Origin: Acidobacteriota bacterium
Lineage (GTDB): Bacteria > Acidobacteriota > Blastocatellia > Chloracidobacteriales > Chloracidobacteriaceae
Assembly (NCBI GenBank): GCA_016208495.1
Contig: JACQXX010000099.1
Location: 1-48,519 of the forward strand
Length of the DNA stretch: 48,519 nucleotides
Direction: 5' to 3'
Shown here: positions 41,595-48,519 of the stretch, one piece after another
Numbering within the stretch: the first letter of the stretch is position 1
How the letters are laid out: each line of letters begins with the position of its first letter
Made by a program: the position numbers and the translations under genes
Notes under the pieces: model-generated
Told to the model about the DNA's origin: nothing
What the model saw: only the letters and a program-made list of their open reading frames with translations
Databases searched by the model: none

Positions 41595-42149
41595 TTATCG
41601 GTGGACGAGGTCGCTTCCTGCCGCCACCAGCTCGCGCTCGATCAATTCTTTATCGGCAGCGGAGTGCGGCATCACACTCATTAAGATACCACCTGGATTG
41701 GCATTCTGGTTATTGGTATTGACCAGGTCTCGTGGAATTCGGGCCCCGACGGCCAATCCAATCAAGCCTCCGATCAAACCACCCGCCCCAGCCCCAGCAA
41801 AGGCCGCCACGACAGGTCCGGCGATAATGACGCCGGTGCCGGGGAGCATCACCATCGTGCCAACCGTTAAAATCGCGGCCACGATGGCCCCAGTGGCGCC
41901 GCCGATTGCCCCGCCCAGGCCAGCCCCTTCCAACGCTTTATTGCCCAACGTGTAACGGCTGGAATTGGCCAGGGTATTGGTCTTGCTCAGATTGCTTACT
42001 CCATGCGTCGTCATGATGTTGATATCTTTGGCGGTGTAATCAAGCCGGGCCAGGATGTCCATGGCGTGCCGGGCGTGATCGTGATCCCGGAAAAATCCGG
42101 TAACCATTGAAGTTCCATTAGTGGTTGTGATGGGTGCGGTGTATGCCAT
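41595..42149 (-). CDS. General stress protein 17M-like protein with glycine-zipper segment
   Basis: 184 residues. The N-terminal ~60 residues fit the GSP17M/YflT-type fold (MVTGFFRDHDHARHAMDILARLDYTAKDINIMT). A long glycine/alanine-rich membrane-type stretch follows (GAGLGGAIGGATGAIVAAIL and GPVVAAFAGAGAGGLIGGLIG, about 75-135). A final alpha-beta segment (GGILMSVMPHSAADKELIERELVAAGS) completes the common layout of this family. Function unknown; found with stress genes. Excellent ribosome-binding site (AAAGAGGAG, 5 nt before the ATG). The BON lipoprotein gene lies 72 bp upstream on the same strand. Confidence 0.85.
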   Translation of the reverse strand: MAYTAPITTTNGTSMVTGFFRDHDHARHAMDILARLDYTAKDINIMTTHGVSNLSKTNTLANSSRYTLGNKALEGAGLGGAIGGATGAIVAAILTVGTMVMLPGTGVIIAGPVVAAFAGAGAGGLIGGLIGLAVGARIPRDLVNTNNQNANPGGILMSVMPHSAADKELIERELVAAGSDLVHR

Positions 42150-42221
42150 TGGGTTCTCCTCTTTATTTGAAATGATGATGATACAACTGTATCCAAAGCG
42201 GTGAAGCCGGGTTGGATTGGT

Positions 42222-42806
42222 TTATATTTTCTTTGTTACGAGCCGGTTTTGAACGCTTTTCACGCCTTCTACCGTTCTTGAAAACGCTTCGGCCTTTGCC
42301 TTCTCACTGGTATTGGGGATCTCTCCCGTGAGAATGACATTGCCGGCGACCACCTGTACTTCGATTCCGACCCCGCCGGCGACCACCAGGTGCGCCTTAA
42401 TTTTATTCGAGATCGTCTGGTCATTGGTTGAATCAACGGGTTGAACCAGTTCCGATGTTGTATCGGCAATGTGTTCAATCGCATTCCCAAGTTTTTCATC
42501 GGCATTGGTGGCACCGATTGACTCGGAATCAATGGTAATACTGTTGATCACCCGTTTCACATGATCGGTTTTTGAAGCCACTTCTTCAGCTCTGGTTTTT
42601 TCCGTTAAGGTCGGAACCGTTCCGCTCAGAGTGACCACGCCATTGGTGGTTTGCACTCCAATTTTTAACGCACTGGTATCGGCATTGACCAGTAACTTGC
42701 TTTTGACGGTGGTGGTTAAAGTCGAATCATCAATTTCCTGACTGGTACACCCAAAAAGGGTTAAGCTTGAGGCCAGGATAAATGTCGGCAGCAATTTGGA
42801 TTTCAT
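42222..42806 (-). CDS. Lipoprotein with two BON domains (OsmY-like)
   Basis: 194 residues. The lipobox SLTLFGC places the lipidated Cys at about 20. Two BON domains follow at about 30-95 (LTTTVKSKLLVNADTSALKIGVQTTNGVVTLSGTVP) and 125-192 (ISNKIKAHLVVAGGVGIEVQVVAGNVILTGEIP). BON domains bind phospholipid surfaces, and OsmY-type proteins guard the envelope during osmotic stress. GAAGGG upstream of the ATG is the ribosome-binding site. It probably belongs with the 17M-like gene. Confidence 0.92.
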   Translation of the reverse strand: MKSKLLPTFILASSLTLFGCTSQEIDDSTLTTTVKSKLLVNADTSALKIGVQTTNGVVTLSGTVPTLTEKTRAEEVASKTDHVKRVINSITIDSESIGATNADEKLGNAIEHIADTTSELVQPVDSTNDQTISNKIKAHLVVAGGVGIEVQVVAGNVILTGEIPNTSEKAKAEAFSRTVEGVKSVQNRLVTKKI

Positions 42807-42865
42807 GTCACTGTTTCCCTTCGTGAGGTCAATGTGTGGTTTATGCCGTGGATGACAAAAAAGTA

Positions 42866-42966
42866 ATACCAGTTTGTAATCAGTAGCCAGCAGTCAGTAG
42901 CTTGCTAAGTTTATTTAAATGAATAACTTGACTGTTTTTCTAATCCGATTGCTTCATTCCAATATT
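42866..42966 (+). repeat. Degenerate copy of the AGTCAGT-tailed 104-bp element
   Basis: Starts ATACCAGTTTGTAATCAGTAG, keeps CTAAGTTTATTTAAATGAATAACTTGACTG, and has a decayed right end near 42966. Lies in the 469-bp gap 42807-43275, where I see no gene. Confidence 0.7.
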
Positions 42967-43275
42967 CTTCGTTTTGCTCAGCGGGTCTTCAATAGTAAAA
43001 CGCCTCGGGGGGTTCCCATTTGATTGTCTGAGATAACTTATCTTAGGGCAATCCACGTGCCAGCAAATGACAGTCCTCGGAATAAACTATTATTCCTCAG
43101 GTGAATCCAATTTAAATACAATAATTTTAATGATTTACAGCGAGTAGACGTCAGACTGAAGCGGGGAAAAAAGGAGAGATTCTCTGGATACTGGGAAGGT
43201 GGTTTTGTATGCAAATCATACACTTTACCTGAGGAGGCTGACTGAATTGCTGACACCGATGAAGTTTTTGAAAGG

Positions 43276-44379
43276 TTATTTTTGAGAGCGATGTGCACCG
43301 GAATCGGCTGATTGGCGATATCTGGTCTCCAGTTTTTCTTTGGTTGACAGCAGATTCTGCCTGACACCGGTCAGCATTTTCCCTTCCACAATTGATCGCC
43401 GCAGGCCGCTAAACAGGCCCCGGAGCTGGTTGGTTCGCGAGCGGTTGAGATAAATCAGGTAGGACAAGGGTTGATTCCCTCCGCCCAGTTCCTCGACAAA
43501 TACGGTCAAGGCAAGCGACGAGTCAAAATAGTGGCTGGCATAGAGTTGCTTGGAACTGATGATCACGTGCGTGGCGCCCTGGCGTTTGACGGTCAAGATG
43601 GTCATATGCGTGAGGCTGATCACGGGTTTGAGCCCAAATGATTCCTTGGACCAGTAAATAAGATTTTCCACATTCTCAAGCTGGCCGGCTGGGTACTTTT
43701 CAAGGTATGTCTGGAACTCCGGCGCATATTCGGCAAGATAGGGTGAGGCAGCGATGAGCGAGTGAAACTCTTCGGCCAGGCTCAGGGCATGCTTTTGGTC
43801 GTGATACTCAGCCAGTGCCTGATAGCCGCCGGAAAGGTACGCGGTGACGTACTTTAGCAGAATTTCGCGAGTGAGTTTCGTTACCTGGTTTCCAACATCT
43901 CGCCGAGACCAGTCAATTTCTCGCTGGAACCGTTCGATTTCCGCAGCCGGAAATCTGAGGTCACAATCGCCAACCCGGCATTTTTTCAGGTCCGCAATGT
44001 CACTGGCGTCAACGGTCAACCCGGCGAGGTCGTCAAGACGTGGCGGGTCAGAGAATTTCCCGATTTGAAGAATACTTTCATTCTTTTTGTACTCGACAAT
44101 GTCGCGCACTTTTTTCACAAAATAATCTTTTGGAACATCAAGTCGAACAACGCCAAACACGGCCAGCTCACGCTTATTGGTCGGAGCCACCAGCTTGGAA
44201 ACGACTTCTCCACGTTTCATTTTGGCCAGTTCGGCTTTTGAAAGATGGATGTACTTTTCCAGAAATGTTTCGGGTTCGCGGACAGATGTTTGTGCCCCAG
44301 TCGTCGCGACGACCAATAAAATGAAAGAGAGGGCTGTGCAGAAGGCACAGACTTGAATCGGAACGTGTCTGGTCATCAT
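43276..44379 (-). CDS. Secreted protein of unknown function
   Basis: 367 residues. Signal peptide (core CAFCTALSFILLVVATTGA, cleavage near AQT). The mature part opens with a helical stretch (FLEKYIHLSKAELAKMKRGEVVSKLV), then a mixed region with two cysteines in KKCRVGDCDLRFP, a long helical middle, and a beta-rich region (ISLTHMTILTVKRQGATHVIISSKQLYASHYFDSSLALTVFVEE) before a basic helical end. The 'KQLYASHYFDSSLAL' stretch suggests a START-like or lipocalin-like pocket but I cannot confirm that. GGAGG 5 nt before the ATG supports the start. No family name is justified. Confidence 0.82.
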   Translation of the reverse strand: MMTRHVPIQVCAFCTALSFILLVVATTGAQTSVREPETFLEKYIHLSKAELAKMKRGEVVSKLVAPTNKRELAVFGVVRLDVPKDYFVKKVRDIVEYKKNESILQIGKFSDPPRLDDLAGLTVDASDIADLKKCRVGDCDLRFPAAEIERFQREIDWSRRDVGNQVTKLTREILLKYVTAYLSGGYQALAEYHDQKHALSLAEEFHSLIAASPYLAEYAPEFQTYLEKYPAGQLENVENLIYWSKESFGLKPVISLTHMTILTVKRQGATHVIISSKQLYASHYFDSSLALTVFVEELGGGNQPLSYLIYLNRSRTNQLRGLFSGLRRSIVEGKMLTGVRQNLLSTKEKLETRYRQSADSGAHRSQK

Positions 44380-44891
44380 TGCTTCCTCCAGTGCCTGCTG
44401 GGTCAGTGACGGTGGACTTGCGTGCGCGTGGGCGGCATCGTATTGCCGGATGCTGATTTGAGCCTGACTGGCGAGTCTTTACCACTGTGTTACACAGTGA
44501 ATTTCTTCTGTTTTTCTCAGCCTAAAATCACGAGGTGGTTTTTTCACCTTTGTATATAGTCCATCCTTGGGAACGATACAAGTACAGCCTACAAGGTTGA
44601 GGAAAAGCTGCCACGTCAGGTCCGGCAAGGCGGGTGAAAAGGGTTCGCTATTGTACAGAATCGTACCCTGGAAAGGTTTAGGGTTGGAGCCATGAACATT
44701 CACAGCACTTCTCGGGTTGAGTGTAATGACCGATTAGCCTGGGGAGTTTCCCGTGGCCTTGACGCGAAGTTCATGGTCACGGGACACATTAAAGTACTCA
44801 GTTCGTACAGATTGGAAAGACAGCCCGGGATTTGCTGAAAAATAGTTGGCTGATCATTGCAAATGGTTCAGCCAGGCAAGGCAGACACCCT
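44380..44891. other. 512-bp divergent gap
   Basis: Between the divergent secreted-protein and second GlsB-type genes. It holds the perfect palindrome CACTGTG-TTA-CACAGTG at 44483-44499, a possible operator about 100 bp upstream of the secreted-protein gene. An imperfect inverted repeat with CCCGTGGCC and GGTCACGGG arms lies at about 44749-44783. No sigma-54 promoter with correct spacing is found. Confidence 0.5.
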
Positions 44892-45155
44892 ATGAACTTT
44901 ATTACATTGATTTTATCTGGTTTGATTATCGGAGTACTTGCCAAGCTCCTGATGCCGGGTCGGGATCCAGGTGGATTCATTATGACGATCCTGCTGGGAA
45001 TTGCGGGCATGTTTATGGGCAGTTTCATTGGACGGATGATTGGATTCTACAAACCTGGAGAAGCTGCCGGATGGATTGTGTCAATCCTGGGAGCACTGGT
45101 GCTTCTGGTGATCTATCACGTATTTTTTTCCCCAAGCCGTAGGAATTATTCCTGA
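44892..45155 (+). CDS. GlsB/YeaQ/YmgE-family stress membrane protein 2
   Basis: 87 residues from the ATG at 44892 (AAGG about 12 nt upstream; a longer reading adds a non-family extension). Three hydrophobic helices with the family motif spacing: ITLILSGLIIGVLAKLLMPGRDPGGFIMTILLGIAGMFMGSFIG, then GWIVSILGALVLLVIYHVF. This is the classic form (GRDPGGF loop) and is closer to typical YeaQ proteins than the copy at 17171. Unlike that copy it has no sigma-54 promoter. Confidence 0.92.
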   Translation: MNFITLILSGLIIGVLAKLLMPGRDPGGFIMTILLGIAGMFMGSFIGRMIGFYKPGEAAGWIVSILGALVLLVIYHVFFSPSRRNYS

Positions 45156-45180
45156 GCAGATGGACCAGGTTAGTTGTAAT

Positions 45181-45259
45181 TCCGTTGTGGAAAGGTCGGG
45201 TTTTGCCTATCCGGGTGGGAACTGTCAACCCCAGGCGACCTTTCCGCAACGGAGTTTTT
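45181..45259 (+). terminator. Long hairpin with T-run between convergent genes
   Basis: 18-bp arms at 45181-45198 and 45236-45253 match at 17 of 18 (TCCGTTGTGGAAAGGTCG), with a 37-nt loop, followed by GTTTTT. It could end transcription of the GlsB-type gene and perhaps of the convergent radical SAM gene. The long loop also allows a decayed mobile palindrome. Confidence 0.55.
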
Positions 45260-45296
45260 CAAGCCTTCAGTTACATTCCTGACGACGCCTTTCCCG

Positions 45297-46775
45297 CTAC
45301 AGAGAACCTTCCGTCAATTTCCGAAAATGATAGCCCATTGCCGCCAGCCGCATCGCCTGGGGCAGTTTTTCGCGATGCTCGGTAAAGACGTGATAAAAGT
45401 ACTGCCAGAATGCCCAGCGCTCGTTTTCACGGACCCCAAGCTTGAAGACGACTCTGGTAAATGCGGCAAAATCCTTGAAAAAATCAGTCTGGAGTCTGGG
45501 TTCGTTGAGTGGTACACGTTTGAGACAATCCAGAGCGCGGCTGTAGTATTCGCCCGGCTGGTAAATGGTGGCCATAATGGACTTGTATCCTTCAATCAGT
45601 CGAGTCGGGTCCATCTTCGGCATAAAGTTGAGCGCATAGCTCGTATTATCGCCGGTGCTTTCCATCAACAACCGACCTTCCTGTTTGAGCCGTCGCCAGA
45701 GTTGCGTTTCCGGCAGGGCATTGAGCAACCCAACCATTGCCAGCGGGATGGCACTTTCACGGATAAACTGAATTTGGCGCTCAAAAATATCCACTGGATC
45801 ATTGTCAAACCCGACGATAAACCCGGCCATGACTTCCATCCCATAACTCTGGATTTTGTTGACCGAGTCAAGCAGGCTCCGGCGGAGGTTCTGGCCTTTG
45901 TGGGCTTCTTTCAGGCTGGCTTCCACTGGCGTTTCAATCCCCAGGAAGACCCGGCGGAACCCCGCCCGGCGCATTCCATCCAGCAAGTCATCATCTTCGG
46001 CCAGATTGACGCTTGCCTCGGTAATGAGTTCAAACGGATAGTTGTGGCGAGCTTGCCACTCCGCGAGTGCCGGGACGAGTTTCTTGACGTTGCGTTTGTT
46101 GCCAATAAAGTTGTCATCCACGACAAAGACGGTTCCGGTCCAGCCGACATCTCTGAGCGCATCAAATTCAGCCAGAATCTGGTCGTTGCTTTTGGTTCGC
46201 GGAATGCGGCCATAAATCTCAATGATGTCGCAAAACTCGCATTGAAACGGGCAGCCACGCGAATACTGAACCGACATGGCGCTATAGCGGTTGAGGTTGG
46301 CCAATCCGAAATCAGGAATGGGCGCCGTCGAAAGTGCCGGGCGTTCCGTTGCCTGATAGAGTCGCCGGGCGTCTCCGCGCTCAAGGTCACGCACCAGTTC
46401 CGGCATAATGGATTCGGCTTCACCCAGAACCAGGTGGTCCGCCTGGGGCAGGTCCTCGGTGCTGGTGGTAATGTACGGCCCTCCGACCACAACCCGCTTG
46501 CCCAATGCCTTGCACTGGCCAACCACGCGCCGCAACGCATCTTTTTGCACCAGCATGGCACTGGCCAGAACGACATCGGCCCATTTCAGGTCGGCAACCT
46601 TTAATGATTGGACATTTAAATCAACCAGCCGGCGTTCCCAGGATGGAGGCAACATTGATGAAATGGTCAACAAGCCAAGCGGTGGAAAGGCAGCTCGTTT
46701 TCTTTCAAAGGGGAGTGCATGGCGAAAACTCCAGTACGTGTCAGGGAATTCGGGATAGATCAACAGCGCTTTCAT
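45297..46775 (-). CDS. B12-binding radical SAM protein (HpnP/DUF4070-like)
   Basis: 492 residues. The N-terminal cobalamin-binding type domain (about 1-140: [38 protein letters not shown]) is followed by a radical SAM core with the CxxxCxxC cluster motif in [13 protein letters not shown] and [18 protein letters not shown]-terminal DUF4070-type region completes it. The opening and domain order resemble the hopanoid C-2 methylase HpnP and its relatives, so methyl transfer to an unreactive carbon using cobalamin is the family expectation. No hopanoid genes lie beside it, so the substrate is unproven. The cobalamin domain lacks a clear DxHxxG loop, as usual for this branch. Confidence 0.9.
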   Translation of the reverse strand: MKALLIYPEFPDTYWSFRHALPFERKRAAFPPLGLLTISSMLPPSWERRLVDLNVQSLKVADLKWADVVLASAMLVQKDALRRVVGQCKALGKRVVVGGPYITTSTEDLPQADHLVLGEAESIMPELVRDLERGDARRLYQATERPALSTAPIPDFGLANLNRYSAMSVQYSRGCPFQCEFCDIIEIYGRIPRTKSNDQILAEFDALRDVGWTGTVFVVDDNFIGNKRNVKKLVPALAEWQARHNYPFELITEASVNLAEDDDLLDGMRRAGFRRVFLGIETPVEASLKEAHKGQNLRRSLLDSVNKIQSYGMEVMAGFIVGFDNDPVDIFERQIQFIRESAIPLAMVGLLNALPETQLWRRLKQEGRLLMESTGDNTSYALNFMPKMDPTRLIEGYKSIMATIYQPGEYYSRALDCLKRVPLNEPRLQTDFFKDFAAFTRVVFKLGVRENERWAFWQYFYHVFTEHREKLPQAMRLAAMGYHFRKLTEGSL

Positions 46776-46828
46776 AGCAGATGTATCGGCGGGAAACCTC
46801 TTGCCTCACGCCGCTCCTTTCTTATGTA

Positions 46829-46932
46829 ATACCATTTTGGAATGAAGTCCTCTTATTCCAGCGAGGCTAAACTATTGAAAAAATTGTATTTCCCTTAGCC
46901 CTTAGCCCGATACCCTCAGCCCAAAATGGTAT
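46829..46932 (+). repeat. 104-bp dispersed element, TTAGCCC type (copy 3)
   Basis: Starts ATACCATTTTGGAATGAAGTC and ends CAAAATGGTAT, exactly 104 bp, with the CCTTAGC heptamer tail. 25 bp past the stop of the gene at 46958. Confidence 0.85.
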
Positions 46933-46957
46933 AAATTGGTGCCGGGGCAGGTTGCCT

Positions 46958-47440
46958 TCAACGGCTTCCATAAACCGAACATACAATTTTCTCCAACTGA
47001 CTGAGACTTCGTCGGAGCTTGATATTGTTGTGATGAATAAAAGCCGGAGGCTCATTGGCCTGGATTTCTTCCAGGAGTGGCAGGCAGATTTCAATCTGGT
47101 CAATGAGTGTATGCAGGCTGGAAACTTCTTTTTGGAGGATGAACAGGTGTGGTTCCAATCCCTCTGAAATTTCATCGGGATCAAGTCGTTCGATTTCCCG
47201 CAACAGGTCAATTTCGAGGAACACCAGGTTTTTCCTCAGAATTTCCAGGTCCTGATGAAGTCGGCGGCACATGGGATTTGCCCAGTTTTGACGAACCACG
47301 GCAAAGGTGGTCACGGTTTGCCGGCCATTGGTTGAGTTCCTGACCGGCCACGTCGCAATCAACGTGGGAAGTCGGTCTAAATACTCTTCGAGTCGCAGGG
47401 TATCAAAGTACACGGATTGCAAGTTTTGCAGCAGGCTCAT
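46958..47440 (-). CDS. Hypothetical helical protein
   Basis: 160 residues from the ATG at 47440, chosen because AAAGGGGG lies about 5 nt upstream; a longer GTG start adds six residues. The sequence is largely helical and charged, with a coiled-coil-like middle (LHQDLEILRKNLVFLEIDLLREIERLDPDEI) and a second helical stretch (VSSLHTLIDQIEICLPLLEEIQ). No signal peptide, membrane segment or catalytic motif. I do not recognise the family. Single gene on its strand. Confidence 0.65.
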   Translation of the reverse strand: MSLLQNLQSVYFDTLRLEEYLDRLPTLIATWPVRNSTNGRQTVTTFAVVRQNWANPMCRRLHQDLEILRKNLVFLEIDLLREIERLDPDEISEGLEPHLFILQKEVSSLHTLIDQIEICLPLLEEIQANEPPAFIHHNNIKLRRSLSQLEKIVCSVYGSR

Positions 47441-47861
47441 ATCATCCCCCTTTGTCACCCTGAGATTTCCGCTCCAGGAAGCTTTAACCTACAGTGAATC
47501 GCCACACCCAACGGGTGGTATGCAAAATGATCTTTGGCCTTATTGGATTTAAAAATTTTTTTGATTCTGGGAAGGTCGAAATTACAGAAATTATTCAAGA
47601 ATAAAGGTTTTATTTCCAATGTGTTCCGTGCATCCGGTTGTAACTTCTTCTAAAAATGTGTGACTCTCACCCCCTGGTAAGAGTTAGCGGACAATCAGAC
47701 ACGTTCAATCAGTTGACACACCTCTACCTGTTTTGTGCCGGGATAGTGCATCCGTATGATAGAAAAGGCTGTTCAATTTTGAACAATGTGTCAAAAACAT
47801 CCCCGCCAAATTCCAGATTTTGAAATCTGGCGGCGGTGGATAAAAGGCTAGAGCTGGCCTC
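47441..47861. other. 421-bp gap with two small hairpins
   Basis: No gene. TGTTCAA-TT-TTGAACA at 47770-47785 and CCAGATTT-TG-AAATCTGG at 47813-47830, followed by GCGGCGG, are tight hairpins just downstream of the deacetylase fragment's end and could serve as its terminator on the minus strand. A stretch at about 47595-47635 weakly recalls the ~75-bp repeat. Confidence 0.45.
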
Positions 47862-48519
47862 CTACTCAACGACTGGCTCCATCCCGTTTCGTTCCAGGAG
47901 ATAGCGTAAACTTCGTGCCACCAGATGATAACTCTGTTTGGTGTAGCCGCCGCTCAATGTCATTACAAAGGGTAAATTCGCAGCCATCAACGTGTTAAAC
48001 ACGAACCCAGTTCCTTGAGCACTCGCGGCAGATACTCCATCACAATTCCGGTATAGACCCCATCAGCCGTATTGGTTTGGATCGGAAAATGAAAATTGAT
48101 TCGCTTTTTGGCTTCGATATCGCCAGGGTAGATGTCTTCATTGTAGACATCAAAAATGAACACATTCTGAAACGCCAGTTGTCTGCAAATGCGTTCAATC
48201 CCATTTCCCTGATGGGCATCCAGGTCAAGAATCAGGATTTTGTCTTCCGGGCTCAACTGTTTAGTGCGGTGCAGCTCCGCAATCGCAATCGGAATGTCGG
48301 CATAAATGCAAAAACCCTCTCCCCTCCCGCGACTCGCATGGTGATAGCCACCCGCCAGATTGACGCCAATTCCGTGCGCCAGGGCTTCCTGAGTAGCCAG
48401 CATCGTGCCTCGAACCGCATACCGCATGGATTTGAGAATTTTCGAATCCAAAACCATCGCCGGAATGGCCGACACAAACGGCAATTCCAGCGCCCGGGCA
48501 ATGTAGATTGAGCTTTCCA
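47862..48519 (-). pseudogene. Histone-deacetylase-family gene, 5' end outside the window, broken near the 3' end
   Basis: The frame is open at the right edge (reading IYIARALELPFVSAIPAMV) and shows deacetylase hallmarks: GVNLAGGYHHASRG with the paired His, and ILDLDAHQGNG with metal-binding Asp and His. It runs to VLKELGSCLTR and stops at 47987. In another frame directly beyond, about 47862-47996, the sequence encodes LMAANLPFVMTLSGGYTKQSYHLVARSLRYLL (written here in two parts: LMAANLPFVMTLSGGY and TKQSYHLVARSLRYLL), the normal end of such proteins. About 40 residues expected between, including the NAGTD-type metal/active-site segment, are missing. So a deletion with frameshift has removed part of the active site. 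The family acts on acetylated lysines or polyamines. Confidence 0.8.

Noticed and set aside
44847-44860. TGGCTGATCATTGC upstream of the second GlsB-type gene as a sigma-54 promoter
   Set aside because: Only 9 bp between GG and GC, and the GGCACAA core of the four accepted sites is missing.
45327-46604. 425-codon open frame antisense to the radical SAM gene
   Set aside because: A mirror of a well-supported gene with a strong domain match; its own translation has no recognisable domain or ribosome-binding site.
1-48519. tRNA or rRNA genes
   Set aside because: Looked for cloverleaf signatures (e.g. GGTTCRANNCC arms) and rRNA-like stretches; GGGTTCA arrays mimic part of the T-arm but have no partner structure. 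None found by eye; a covariance-model scan would be decisive.

Overview
This window looks like a chromosomal segment of a Gram-negative, probably acidobacterial, genome. The best taxonomic hint is the secreted von Willebrand protein at 38202-39182, whose N-terminal layout matches the 'VWFA-related Acidobacterial domain' family. Other support comes from the CHAT/TPR protein, the very large cyclic-glucan synthase, the Uma2 nuclease and the many small stress-protein families. This assignment is an inference from gene content; there is no rRNA or other marker. I recognise no tRNA, rRNA, CRISPR array or complete insertion sequence.

Layout. (1) 129-3439: a two-gene minus-strand unit, a calcineurin-type phosphoesterase with a C-terminal helical, death-like adaptor domain followed by a NACHT NTPase with HEAT-like repeats; a candidate conflict or signalling module. 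(2) 3758-9530: an unknown secreted protein, a membrane-anchored PPC-TPR-CHAT caspase-like protein, and a Phd/VapC-type toxin-antitoxin pair. (3) 9575-16859: two overlapping Bat-type von Willebrand proteins, a region of heptamer arrays interrupted by a 345-bp element with 50-bp inverted ends, a Uma2 nuclease and a FadA-type thiolase. (4) 17066-25442: an envelope-stress region. It carries GlsB, SYLF/YSC84, CsbD, lmo0937-type and YggT-type genes around an NtrC-family activator and two histidine kinases. Four matches to the sigma-54 -24/-12 promoter, all containing GGCACAA and all with correct GG-to-GC spacing, sit in two divergent pairs. I read this as one self-contained sigma-54 regulon that includes its own kinases. 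(5) 25675-36803: a glycine-zipper/peptidoglycan-binding protein, a nest of short mobile elements, and a 2,897-residue cyclic beta-1,2-glucan synthase. (6) 37463-40347: a class D sortase, a von Willebrand protein, a small membrane protein and a protein ending in an LPQTA sorting signal, i.e. an enzyme and probable substrate. (7) 40727-45155: a Crp/Fnr regulator, a 17M-like glycine-zipper stress protein, a two-BON lipoprotein, an unknown secreted protein and a second GlsB-type protein. (8) 45297-48519: a B12-binding radical SAM protein, an unknown helical protein and a histone-deacetylase-family gene that runs off the right edge and is broken near its 3' end.

A second theme is short repeats. 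A 104-bp family with ATACCA...TGGTAT ends occurs in four intact or near-intact copies (3529, 19217, 37017, 46829), degenerate copies at 39220 and 42866, and one copy at 27696-28140 that has taken two further elements. Removing these with their target duplications gives back exactly 104 bp. Copies overlap the 3' ends of two genes and supply their stop codons. Several repeats carry 7-bp-period tandem tails. A 51-bp palindromic family (14867, 19067, tandem pair at 40563) and a ~75-bp family (8777, 20996) are also present.
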